Below the pieces are notes generated by a model that saw only the letters and a program-made list of their open reading frames with translations, ran no database searches and was not told the DNA's origin. 64,000 nt of DNA from Streptomyces indicus (GTDB lineage Bacteria; Actinomycetota; Actinomycetes; Streptomycetales; Streptomycetaceae), in NCBI RefSeq assembly GCF_900100315.1, contig NZ_FNFF01000003.1, forward strand, positions 221,813 through 285,812, written 5' to 3'. Each line of letters starts with the position of its first letter. Position 1 is the first letter of the stretch. Shown here in pieces: positions 16,078-23,335 of the stretch. Both the position numbers and the translations under genes were made by a program.

Positions 16078-16821
16078 TCAGGAAGCCTTGGTGGGCTCGA
16101 CGGCCGCGGCGGGTGCCGGGGCCGGGTTGCGGAGCAGCCGCAGCTTGGGGGTGGTGGAGCCGCGGCCCTTGCGGGAGACGGCGCGGGCGGCGTAGTCGCC
16201 GGCGAACTGGATCACGGAGATCACCACGGCCAGGATCGCGATGGTGACCCACATGAGGCCGGTCTCGAAGCGCTGGTAGCCGTAGGTGATCGCGATGTTG
16301 CCGAGGCCGCCGCCGCCGACCGCGCCCGCCATCGCCGAGTAGCCGATGAGGGCGACGACCGTGGTGGTGGCGCCGGAGATCAGCGAGGGCAGCGACTCGG
16401 GCACGAGCACCTTGCGCACGACGGCCCAGGTGTTGCCGCCCATGGACTGCACGGCCTCGACCAGTCCGTGATCGACCTCGCGTACGGAGGTCTCGACGAG
16501 CCGCGCGAAGAACGGGATGGCGCCGATCGCGAGCGGCACGATCGCGGCCTCCACACCGATGGTGGTGCCGGTGATGGACCGCGTGAGCGGCATCAGGGCG
16601 ACCATCAGGATGATGAAGGGCATCGAGCGGCCGATGTTCACGATCTGGCCGACGACCTTGTTCACGGCCGCGTTCTGGAGCAGGCCGCCGCGGTCGGTGA
16701 GCACCAGGAAGACGCCGAGGGGCAGACCGCCGACGATCGCGATCAGCGTGGACCAGCCGACCATCCGCAGGGTCTCCCAGGAGGCGGTCTCCAGGAGCGG
16801 CTGCATCTCGTTCCAGGTCAC
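16078..16821 (-). CDS. metI: Methionine ABC transporter permease
   Basis: A 247-residue membrane protein with five likely TM helices. The core is a MetI permease: ETLRMVGWSTLIAIVGGLP, GRSMPFIILMVALMPLTR, and the ATPase-contact loop in EAVQSMGGNTWAVVRKVLVPE. The Pro/Ala-rich C-terminal tail is not typical. GTG 16821 overlaps the metN stop by four bases (GTGA), so the two are translationally coupled. The much longer frame to 18204 is an antisense-like shadow of metN and was not used. Confidence 0.92.
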   Translation of the reverse strand: MTWNEMQPLLETASWETLRMVGWSTLIAIVGGLPLGVFLVLTDRGGLLQNAAVNKVVGQIVNIGRSMPFIILMVALMPLTRSITGTTIGVEAAIVPLAIGAIPFFARLVETSVREVDHGLVEAVQSMGGNTWAVVRKVLVPESLPSLISGATTTVVALIGYSAMAGAVGGGGLGNIAITYGYQRFETGLMWVTIAILAVVISVIQFAGDYAARAVSRKGRGSTTPKLRLLRNPAPAPAAAVEPTKAS

Positions 16822-17909
16822 TTCGCGACCCCTTCCTTGATGAGCTGCGGGTTGGCGGCGCCGTCCGTGACGAGCAGCGGGGCGGCGGCCGCGTCGCCGG
16901 CGACCTCGACCTGGAGGCCCTGCTCGCGCAGGAAGCCGATGGGCACGACGTTCTCCTCGTACCGGCCGGGCAGCTCGATCCGCATCCGGCCGATCTGCTT
17001 GCCGCCGACGGTGTCCATCGCGGCGCCGAGGATCGAGATGTCGATGTTGTACGTGCGCGAGAGCTGCGAGATGACCGGCTGGGTGGCCGCCTCGCCGTGG
17101 AAGGTGACGTCGATGACCGTGCGGTCGTCGGCGGTGGCCTCGCCGCTCACCGGGAAGAGCGCGTCGGCGAGCTGGGAGCCGGGGGTCGCGAGCAGTTCGG
17201 CGACCGTGCCGGACTCCACGATCCGGCCGCGCTCCATGAGGGCGGCGGAGTCGCAGATCGTCTTGACCACGTCCATCTCGTGCGTGATCAACAGGACCGT
17301 GAGGCCGAGCTGGCGGTTCAGGTCGCGGATCAGCTCCAGGATGGAGCGGGTGGTCTCCGGGTCGAGGGCGCTGGTGGCCTCGTCGGAGAGCAGCACCTTG
17401 GGGTCGCCGGCCAGGGCGCGGGCGATGCCCACGCGCTGCTTCTGGCCGCCGGAGAGCTGGCTCGGGTAGTTCTTCGCCTTGTCGGCGAGGCCGACCAGGT
17501 CGAGGAGTTCCAGCGCCTTGCGGGCGCGCTCCTTGCCGGAGACGCCGAGGATCTCGAGGGGCACCTCGACGTTGCCCTGCACGGTGCGCGAGGACAGCAG
17601 GTTGAAGTGCTGGAAGACCATGCCGATGCGGCTGCGGGCCTCGCGCAGCTCCTTGCCGGCGCGCGGGCCGCGTCCGGCGAGTGCGGTGAGGTCGACGCCG
17701 TCCACCGTCACGGTGCCGGAGGTGGGCTTCTCCAGGAGGTTGATGCAGCGGATCAGGGAGGACTTGCCGGCGCCGGACTGTCCGATGACGCCGAACACCT
17801 CGCCCTCGCGCACCTGGAGGTCGACTCCGTCGAGGGCGGTTACTTCGCGACCGCGTGAGCGGTAGACCTTGGTCAGGCCGGAAGTGGTGATCACTGGGGT
17901 TTCCGTCAC
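16818..17909 (-). CDS. metN: Methionine ABC transporter ATP-binding protein
   Basis: A 363-residue ABC ATPase that powers methionine uptake. It has Walker A IGQSGAGKSS (about 45), signature SGGQKQRVGIARAL (about 145), Walker B KVLLSDEATSALD and the H-loop LITHEMDVV. Residues from about 270 make the NIL domain (VIDVTFHGEAATQPVISQL), which binds methionine and inhibits transport in known MetN proteins, so trans-inhibition is likely. GTG 17909 is chosen; an SD is not obvious. A short Met/Cys-rich leader peptide and hairpin lie upstream, suggesting attenuation control. Confidence 0.92.
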   Translation of the reverse strand: MTETPVITTSGLTKVYRSRGREVTALDGVDLQVREGEVFGVIGQSGAGKSSLIRCINLLEKPTSGTVTVDGVDLTALAGRGPRAGKELREARSRIGMVFQHFNLLSSRTVQGNVEVPLEILGVSGKERARKALELLDLVGLADKAKNYPSQLSGGQKQRVGIARALAGDPKVLLSDEATSALDPETTRSILELIRDLNRQLGLTVLLITHEMDVVKTICDSAALMERGRIVESGTVAELLATPGSQLADALFPVSGEATADDRTVIDVTFHGEAATQPVISQLSRTYNIDISILGAAMDTVGGKQIGRMRIELPGRYEENVVPIGFLREQGLQVEVAGDAAAAPLLVTDGAANPQLIKEGVAK

Positions 17910-18115
17910 TGTCGAGTGCGCGGTGCGGGGTGTGCACCGGGCACGGGCATTTCTTCTTCGGAAGTTTCGAAAGCCGTGCACATACGGAATGCCGCGGCCG
18001 AGGGCAGGGCGAAGGGCCGTGCTTCAGCGGGGAGTTCGTCGTGCGCGGGGCCGGCTCGGTCCGCGGACACACAGGTCGGGACGCGGCGCAGCTGTCTCGC
18101 TTCGGGGCGCGAGGT

Positions 18116-18156
18116 GGGGGTCCCCCCTGCTCGAGCGGAGCCGAGAGTTTGGGGGA
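18116..18156 (-). promoter_or_regulatory. Candidate attenuator hairpin of metNIQ
   Basis: On the minus strand TCCCCC (18151-18156) can pair with GGGGGA-type sequence at 18121-18127, with an inner CTCG/CGAG stem. GGGGG at 18122-18127 could instead interact with the CCCCC at 18116-18120. Sequences of this kind recur between Streptomyces genes. It begins about 13 nt after the leader peptide stop, the position expected for a ribosome-controlled terminator. Confidence 0.5.
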
Positions 18157-18169
18157 GTACAGGGGCCCT

Positions 18170-18256
18170 CTAGAAGGCGCACATTCGACACATACAACGA
18201 GCACCGGGCGTCATCATCGCCTCGGTCGCAAGGGTGCGGCTGCTCGTCGTGGTCAT
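18170..18256 (-). CDS. Met/Cys-rich leader peptide upstream of metNIQ
   Basis: A 28-codon frame from ATG 18256 to TAG. Its second half reads MMTPGARCMCRMCAF, with four Met and three Cys in fifteen residues, a density unlikely by chance. No strong ribosome binding site is visible, and a TTTACT -10-like element about 8-14 nt before the ATG would give a leaderless mRNA. The stop lies just before a stable hairpin, 261 bp upstream of metN. Stalling at Met or Cys codons under starvation could disrupt the hairpin and allow metNIQ expression. This is inferred by analogy with amino-acid attenuators. Confidence 0.55.
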   Translation of the reverse strand: MTTTSSRTLATEAMMTPGARCMCRMCAF

Positions 18257-18296
18257 GGGCCCAAGTAAAGCAGACATGCCTACGAACGGATCACGG

Positions 18297-18315
18297 GTGT
18301 CCGTATAGCGGACAC
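18297..18315. promoter_or_regulatory. Palindrome GTGTCCG-N5-CGGACAC upstream of the met leader
   Basis: A perfect 7-bp inverted repeat around TATAG. It is 41 bp upstream of the leader peptide start and 33 bp downstream of the HAD gene stop. On the minus strand its centre contains CTATAC, which could serve as a -10 element. It is a candidate operator for met operon control; the protein that binds it is unknown. Confidence 0.45.
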
Positions 18316-18348
18316 AAGGTGCCACGACACGGACACCCGCGATCAGGG

Positions 18349-18996
18349 TCAGGCGCGCGTGGTGATCTCCACGCCACCGTCGATGGCCTGCGCGAACACG
18401 GCCGAGAGGTCCGGCACGACGTGGTCGGCGACGAGCTCGTCCGCGGTGTGCGTTGTGGTCAAGGCCACGGTCGTCATGCCGGCCGCGCGCCCCGCGGCGA
18501 GTCCCGCGGGCGCGTCCTCGAAGACCACGCACCGGGCCGGGTCCACGCCTAGGCGCTTGGCGGCGAGCAGGAAGGGCTCCGGGTCGGGCTTGCCGCGGCT
18601 GATGTCCTCGGCGGCCACCATCGCGGGGAAGTCGATGCCCACCTCGTGCAGCCGGGCCTCGGCCAGCGGGCGGGTGGCGGAGGTGACGACCGCCCAGCGG
18701 TCGCGGGGCAGCGAGGTGAGGAGTTCCTTGGTACCGGGCAGCACGACCACGCCTCCGGGCACGTCGTCCACCTCGAGCTGTTCGATCCGGGCGAGGGCCC
18801 CGGGGATCTGCTCGGCCGGCAGCAGGTCCGCGATGATCTCGACCGCGGGCCGGCCGTGCAGCTCGACCCGCTGGAAGTCCTCGGCGGTGATCCCGTACTC
18901 CTCGGCCCAGCGCGTCCAGCAGCGGTAGACGGACTCCATGGAGGAGATGAGGGTGCCGTCGTTGTCGAACAGGAGGGCTTCGGCCTGGATCTTCAT
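18349..18996 (-). CDS. HAD-superfamily sugar-phosphatase-like hydrolase
   Basis: A 215-residue HAD phosphatase. Motif I is LLFDNDGTL (nucleophile Asp11 and Asp13), motif II is VVTSATRP, and motif III/IV is ISRGKPDPEPFLLAAKRLG followed by CVVFEDAPAGLAAG. The helical cap between residues 17 and 85 places it in subfamily IA, near beta-phosphoglucomutase and DOG/GPP-type phosphatases, so a small sugar or polyol phosphate is the probable substrate. Start ATG 18996. It is divergent from the membrane gene at 19089 with 92 bp between. Confidence 0.88.
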   Translation of the reverse strand: MKIQAEALLFDNDGTLISSMESVYRCWTRWAEEYGITAEDFQRVELHGRPAVEIIADLLPAEQIPGALARIEQLEVDDVPGGVVVLPGTKELLTSLPRDRWAVVTSATRPLAEARLHEVGIDFPAMVAAEDISRGKPDPEPFLLAAKRLGVDPARCVVFEDAPAGLAAGRAAGMTTVALTTTHTADELVADHVVPDLSAVFAQAIDGGVEITTRA

Positions 18997-19088
18997 GGTT
19001 TCGACCCTAAGCGGGCGCCGGGAGTGCTCGCGACCGGGTGACCGGGCCCCGGGACGGCGGCCTTTTCGCCCCGTAATAGGCTCCCAGC

Positions 19089-19448
19089 ATGCTCGACGCC
19101 CTGACGATCGCGACCTCCGTGGCCGCGCTCGCCCTCGCCGCCTGGTGCGGCCACGCCGCCTTCCGTGACCAGCCGACCAAGGACTGGCACTTCATCGGCA
19201 TGGCCGTGGTCACCCTGCTCACCCTGGTCCAACTGGTGGTGGGTTTCGTGCAGTTGGGGCGCGGCGAGGACCCCGCGCAGGGCACGACGCTGTTCGTCGC
19301 GTATCTGATCGGCTCGGCCTGTGCGATCCCGGCCGCGGGGTTCATGTCGCTGGCCGAGCGCACCCGGTGGGGCTCGGCCACGGTCGCCGCCGGCGCCGTG
19401 GTGCTCGCCGTGCTCGAGGTGCGGCTCTTCGACATCTGGAGTGGCTGA
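19089..19448 (+). CDS. Four-span membrane protein of unknown function
   Basis: A 119-residue integral membrane protein with four predicted helices at about 5-23, 35-56, 66-84 and 92-112. A short loop with a GRGEDPAQG segment lies between helices two and three. No catalytic motif or known family is recognised. It is followed after one base by a second membrane protein gene with its own GGAGTGG binding site, so the two form an operon and may act together. Confidence 0.7.
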   Translation: MLDALTIATSVAALALAAWCGHAAFRDQPTKDWHFIGMAVVTLLTLVQLVVGFVQLGRGEDPAQGTTLFVAYLIGSACAIPAAGFMSLAERTRWGSATVAAGAVVLAVLEVRLFDIWSG

Positions 19449-19449
19449 C

Positions 19450-19896
19450 ATGACGCAGGGGTCCGGAGCGGGTGACATGACGGAGCGCCCGCAGCGCACC
19501 AAGCTGATCGGCGGCCCGGGGATGCTCCTGGTCTGGCTCTACGGCGTGATGGTGGTGGGCGCGGTCTCGCGCTCGGTGTACCAGATCTCCACCGAGTTCG
19601 ACCGCGCCCCGCTCGCCTACTCGCTCTCGGCCGTCGCGGCCCTGGTGTACGCGTTCATCACGTACACCCTGGTCCGCGGCGGCGAGACGGCCCGCAAGGC
19701 GGCGCTCGCCTGCTGCGCCGCCGAGCTCGTGGGCGTGTTCGTGGTCGGGACGTGGACCCTGGTGGACCCGTCCGCGTTCCCCGACGCCACGGTGTGGTCG
19801 GACTTCGGCATGGGCTATCTGTTCATCCCGGTGCTGCTGCCGCTGACCGCGATCATGTGGCTGCGCCGGTCCCGTACGTCGTCCGTTACGGCCTGA
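19450..19896 (+). CDS. Membrane protein, partner of the preceding gene
   Basis: A 148-residue protein with four hydrophobic segments (about 27-45, 60-80, 88-108, 122-140). It starts with a polar stretch (TQGSGAGDMTERPQR). ATG 19450 is placed 5-6 nt after GGAGTGG, which lies within the end of the previous gene; ATG 19477 is an alternative. No family is recognised. It ends five bases before the stop of the converging acetyltransferase gene. Confidence 0.7.
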   Translation: MTQGSGAGDMTERPQRTKLIGGPGMLLVWLYGVMVVGAVSRSVYQISTEFDRAPLAYSLSAVAALVYAFITYTLVRGGETARKAALACCAAELVGVFVVGTWTLVDPSAFPDATVWSDFGMGYLFIPVLLPLTAIMWLRRSRTSSVTA

Positions 19897-19900
19897 GCCG

Positions 19901-20404
19901 TCAGGCACTCGCCGCGTACGCCGCCGGTTCCGCGTCCTTGGCGAGGGTCACCAGCGTCAGCCGGTCGCTGACCGCCTCCGTCGCCACGGGTACGTAGCCG
20001 TGCTTGCGGTAGAGCATGAGGTTGTTCTCCGAGCGGTGGCCCGTGAACAGCTGGTAGTGCTTGACCGCGCCCGCCGCGCCGAGCCGCTCCTCGACCGCGA
20101 GCAGGAGCCGGCCGCCGAGGCCGTGCCGCTGCATCCGCGGGTGCACGATCAGTTTGTTGATCCGCGCCGTGCCGTCCGGGTCCACGGTGCCGCGCACCGA
20201 GGCCACCACCTCCGGGCCGAGCCGCGCCACCAGGACGGTGCCCGCGGCCAGTTCGGCCTTGATGGAGTCGAGCGACTGGGTGAGCGGCTCGATCGAGTAG
20301 TCCCCGTAGAGCTCCGCCTCGCTCTGGTAGCAGAGGTACTGCAGTTTGAGGATCTGCTCGGCGTCCTGCTCGGTCGCCGCAGAGATGGTCACGCTCATGC
20401 CCAT
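19901..20404 (-). CDS. GNAT-family N-acetyltransferase
   Basis: A 167-residue acetyltransferase. Beta4 is NKLIVHPRMQ and the acetyl-CoA pyrophosphate loop is RHGLGGRLL (about 95-103), followed by AVKHYQLFTGHRSENNLMLYRKHGY, the usual GNAT C-terminal half. Substrate unknown. The start is ATG 20404, 9 nt after GGGAGG; a GTG at 20425 would overlap the sigma gene end. It follows the sigma factor gene by 17 bp on the same strand and may share its transcript. Confidence 0.85.
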   Translation of the reverse strand: MGMSVTISAATEQDAEQILKLQYLCYQSEAELYGDYSIEPLTQSLDSIKAELAAGTVLVARLGPEVVASVRGTVDPDGTARINKLIVHPRMQRHGLGGRLLLAVEERLGAAGAVKHYQLFTGHRSENNLMLYRKHGYVPVATEAVSDRLTLVTLAKDAEPAAYAASA

Positions 20405-20421
20405 GTGCGCATGCCTCCCGC

Positions 20422-20952
20422 TCACCTGTCCGCCGGTTGCTTAAAGCGCACCTTTCCCCTCCGGTCAGGTGCCGCAACCTCCGCCGCGAGGATTCTGCGC
20501 AGACAACCCAGGCATCGGGAACGTTCCGGGCCCAGACTTCCCTGTGAGATACCCAACTCCCCTGCGATCTCACGGTAGGTGAGGTCCTCGCGGGACAGCA
20601 GTGCCGCAAGGAGCTGCGGGCACCGGCCGGGCAGCCGGCGCACGGTGGCGTGCAGGGTGCGGCGGTGTTCGGCGCGCAGGACGGCGCGTTCGGGACAGGA
20701 TTCGGCGGCGGCCGCGGGGTCGGCCTCGTACGCCCGTTCCCGCAGAGCCGTACGGCGCAGTCGGCGGGCCTCCCCGCGGACGGCGGCCCGCAGCCACGCG
20801 GCGGGGGCGGGCGGCGGCCCCTCGTCGCTGACCCGCTCCAACAGCCTTAGCCAGACGGCCTGTTCGAGGTCGCCGGGTTCGGTGCCCGCGGGCGCCTCGG
20901 CGCGGGCCTCGGCGGTGAGCAGCGGGCCCAGGGTGCGTACGAGCTCGTTCAT
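20422..20952 (-). CDS. ECF-type RNA polymerase sigma factor
   Basis: A 176-residue protein with sigma region 2-like DLEQAVWLRLLERVSDE (about 30-45), an Arg-rich segment around 60-75, and a region 4 helix-turn-helix: LTYREIAGELGISQGSLGPERSRCLGCLRRIL (about 125-155), which reads the -35 element. It would direct RNA polymerase to a special promoter set. No anti-sigma gene is adjacent. The C-terminus has two close cysteines (RCLGC), which could be redox-sensitive, though this is speculative. A strong hairpin sits only 12 bp upstream of the ATG. Confidence 0.8.
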   Translation of the reverse strand: MNELVRTLGPLLTAEARAEAPAGTEPGDLEQAVWLRLLERVSDEGPPPAPAAWLRAAVRGEARRLRRTALRERAYEADPAAAAESCPERAVLRAEHRRTLHATVRRLPGRCPQLLAALLSREDLTYREIAGELGISQGSLGPERSRCLGCLRRILAAEVAAPDRRGKVRFKQPADR

Positions 20953-20963
20953 GCAGGCCAGGA

Positions 20964-21001
20964 CGGTGCCGCCCCGGCAGGAGGTTGCCGGGGCGGCACC
21001 G
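20964..21001 (-). terminator. Strong hairpin between glycerophosphodiesterase and sigma genes
   Basis: A perfect 16-bp inverted repeat, 20964-20979 with 20986-21001, and a 6-nt loop. It lies 95 bp after the phosphodiesterase stop, as expected for its terminator, but only 12 bp before the sigma ATG. It may therefore also fold in the sigma mRNA leader. Confidence 0.75.
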
Positions 21002-21095
21002 GATCACCCGCAACGGGCGCCCTGGCGGCACGTGTTGACGATCACTGACGGCGGCGAGGGGCGGTCCCGGGTCGCGACGAAGGGACCACCGGGGA

Positions 21096-22274
21096 TCAGT
21101 TCCCGGCGAAGTCCGCCGCGGCCAGCAGGCCCGTGTCCGGGTTGTCGGTGAAGATCCCGTCGATGCCCGTCTCGAACCAGACCTTGAACGCGCCGAGGGC
21201 GTCCCCGTAGTCGCTCGCGACCGTGCCGCGCCGGAACTCGGCCGGCAGGAAGGTGTTCTCGTTGCGCATCGTGTACGGGTGCAGGATCAGGCCCGCCGCG
21301 TGGGCGTCGCGCACCAGTGTGGTCGGCTGCGTCAGCCTGCCGCTCGCGTCGCGCGGGATGATCAGGTCGAGGGTGGGCCCGAGGCCCTGCGCGTACGAGG
21401 CGATCCACTTCAGGCCCTCGGGCTTGACCAGGTCCGCGACCGTCCGCGGGTCGCCGGCCTCGACGAAGTCCCACGGCCGGGACGCGGCGGACGAGAGCAG
21501 CACCACGAGCGGGGCGTCGACCAGCTTGTTCAGGCGCTGGATGCTGCCCGGCTCGAAGGACTGCAGGAAGTTCGGGGAGTTCTTGCGGTGCCGGCCGTAC
21601 TTGCGCAGCAGCTTCGCGAGCGGCTCCTCCAGGCCGAGGCCCAGCTTGCGGAAGTACGTGGGGTGCTTGGTCTCGATGTGCAGCCAGATCTCGCGGCCGC
21701 GCCTGCGGCCCTCGCGCTCGGCCCACTGGAGGACCTCCTCCAGGGTCGGCACCTCCCAGCGGCCGTCGTAGACGGTGTTCTCCTGGCGCGTGGCCGGAAT
21801 GCGCTCCTTGGCGCGCAGGGTCTTCAGCTCGGCGAGCGTGAAGTCCTCGGTGAACCAGCCCGTGTACGAGACGCCGTCCACGCTCTTGGTGGTCCTGCGG
21901 CCCGCGAATTCGGGATGATCCGCGACATCCGTGGTACCCGTGATGTCGTTCTCGTGACGGCATACAAGGTGACCGTCCTTGGTGGGCACCAGGTCCTGTT
22001 CGATCACGCGGGCACCCATGTCCAGCGCGAACTGGTAGGAGCCGAGGGTGTGTTCGGGCCGGTAGCCGCTCGCTCCGCGGTGCGCGATCACGGTCGGCAC
22101 CGGCAGCGATCTGAAGCCGCGCCCGCGGCTGCCGCCCTGCTCGGCGGCAGTGGCAGCGGCGGCGGGTGCGACGGCCAGTGCCGCGCTGCCCGCGCCGAGG
22201 ACCGCGGTCGCGAGCAGCGCGCGCCGCCCCGGTCCGCTGCTCTGCTGCTGCTCGTTCGCCTTGCCCTGCGTCAT
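21096..22274 (-). CDS. Secreted glycerophosphodiester phosphodiesterase
   Basis: A 392-residue extracytoplasmic enzyme that hydrolyses glycerophosphodiesters to glycerol-3-phosphate and an alcohol. The N-terminus has a twin-arginine-like motif GRRALLATAV followed by a hydrophobic run and Ala-rich cleavage region (to about 45). The GDPD core shows VIAHRGASGYRPEHTLGSY (about 62-80), EQDLVPTKDGHLVCRHE (catalytic acids) and IETKHP. The end GIDGIFTDNPDTGL is typical. Long, GlpQ-type length fits the periplasmic class. ATG 22274 is preceded by GGAAGGACC at 6 nt. It may supply phosphate or glycerol; phosphate control is known for Streptomyces GlpQ enzymes, but no certain PHO box was identified here. 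Confidence 0.92.
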   Translation of the reverse strand: MTQGKANEQQQSSGPGRRALLATAVLGAGSAALAVAPAAAATAAEQGGSRGRGFRSLPVPTVIAHRGASGYRPEHTLGSYQFALDMGARVIEQDLVPTKDGHLVCRHENDITGTTDVADHPEFAGRRTTKSVDGVSYTGWFTEDFTLAELKTLRAKERIPATRQENTVYDGRWEVPTLEEVLQWAEREGRRRGREIWLHIETKHPTYFRKLGLGLEEPLAKLLRKYGRHRKNSPNFLQSFEPGSIQRLNKLVDAPLVVLLSSAASRPWDFVEAGDPRTVADLVKPEGLKWIASYAQGLGPTLDLIIPRDASGRLTQPTTLVRDAHAAGLILHPYTMRNENTFLPAEFRRGTVASDYGDALGAFKVWFETGIDGIFTDNPDTGLLAAADFAGN

Positions 22275-22588
22275 AGGGGTCCTTCCGACGTCGTACGAGG
22301 TCGTACGTGCGTGAGGGATCTGCAGTACGTGCCCGTACGAGGAGTGGTCACCGTCCGTCTGTGATGTCCCGCACCTGCCCACGCGAGGCAACGATGCTAG
22401 GGCGGTTCATGTGACGAGGGGAGACCGCCGGAACCAACGGGACGCGAACGCAGCGCGAAGCCACGTCAACACTGCGTATCCACGTGATGAACCCGACGTG
22501 CACCGACGACGCAACCGCGAGTATCGTCCTCACCTGCACAGACAACCCGCACACCCACCCCCGCCAGCCTTTGACACCGGAGGACCCG

Positions 22589-23260
22589 TTGTCCCGCTTC
22601 ACCCTCATCAAGGCAGTACTCGGCCCGGTTCTGCGCCTGATGTTCCGCCCACGGGTGGAGGGTGCGGAGAACATCCCGGGCACGGGGCCCGTGATCCTCG
22701 CGGGCAACCACCTCACGTTCATCGACTCGATGATCATGCCGCTGTGCCTGAAGCGGCAGTGCTTCTTCATCGGCAAGGACGAGTACGTGAAGGGCAAGGG
22801 CCTCAAGGGCAAGGTCATGGCCTGGTTCTTCACCGGCACCGGCATGATCCCCGTGGACCGCGACGGCGGGCACGGCGGTGTGGCGGCACTGATGACCGGC
22901 CGCCGCGTCCTGGAGGAGGGCAAGGTCTTCTCGATCTACCCCGAGGGCACCCGCTCCCCCGACGGCCGGCTGTACCGCGGCCGTACCGGCATCGCCCGCC
23001 TCACGCTGATGACGGGCGCGCCCGTGGTGCCGTTCGCCATGATCGGCACGGACAAGGTGCAGCCCAGCGGCGCCGGACTGCCGCGCCCTGGCCGGGTGAC
23101 CGTGCGCTTCGGCAAGCCGATGGAGTTCTCCCGCTACGAGGGCATGGACCGCGACCGCTACGTCCTGCGGGCCGTGACCGACTCGGTGATGTCCGAGGTG
23201 CTCGCGCTCTCCGGCCAGGAGTACGTGGACATGTACGCCACGAAGGCGAAGGCCGCCTGA
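22589..23260 (+). CDS. 1-acyl-sn-glycerol-3-phosphate acyltransferase (PlsC-like)
   Basis: A 223-residue membrane-associated acyltransferase that would convert lysophosphatidate to phosphatidate. Motif I is NHLTFIDS (H-X4-D, about 46-53), motif II FIGKDEYVKG, motif III IYPEGTRSPDG (about 116-126) and motif IV VPFAMIGTDK. I use the TTG at 22589 (SRFTLIKAVL follows) because GGAGG lies 5 nt before it, whereas the ATG at 22484 adds a Thr/Pro/Cys-rich sequence unlike the family. It is divergent from the phosphodiesterase; the 314-bp gap between holds no other gene. Confidence 0.88.
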   Translation: MSRFTLIKAVLGPVLRLMFRPRVEGAENIPGTGPVILAGNHLTFIDSMIMPLCLKRQCFFIGKDEYVKGKGLKGKVMAWFFTGTGMIPVDRDGGHGGVAALMTGRRVLEEGKVFSIYPEGTRSPDGRLYRGRTGIARLTLMTGAPVVPFAMIGTDKVQPSGAGLPRPGRVTVRFGKPMEFSRYEGMDRDRYVLRAVTDSVMSEVLALSGQEYVDMYATKAKAA

Positions 23261-23289
23261 CACCCTGAGCGGCTCCGCACCACACACGT

Positions 23290-23317
23290 ACGGCCCCCGG
23301 TTCAAACCGGGGGCCGT
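23290..23317. terminator. Bidirectional hairpin terminator
   Basis: The inverted repeat ACGGCCCCCGG plus TT (23290-23302) pairs with 23305-23317. It lies 30 bp after the acyltransferase stop and about 19 bp beyond the converging MFS gene end, so it serves both. Confidence 0.85.
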
Positions 23318-23335
23318 CGTCGTCCATGTGCCGGG

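Noticed and set aside
22484..22588. ATG start of the acyltransferase at 22484
   Set aside because: The added residues are Thr/Pro/Cys-rich and unlike the family; GGAGG is placed exactly before TTG 22589.
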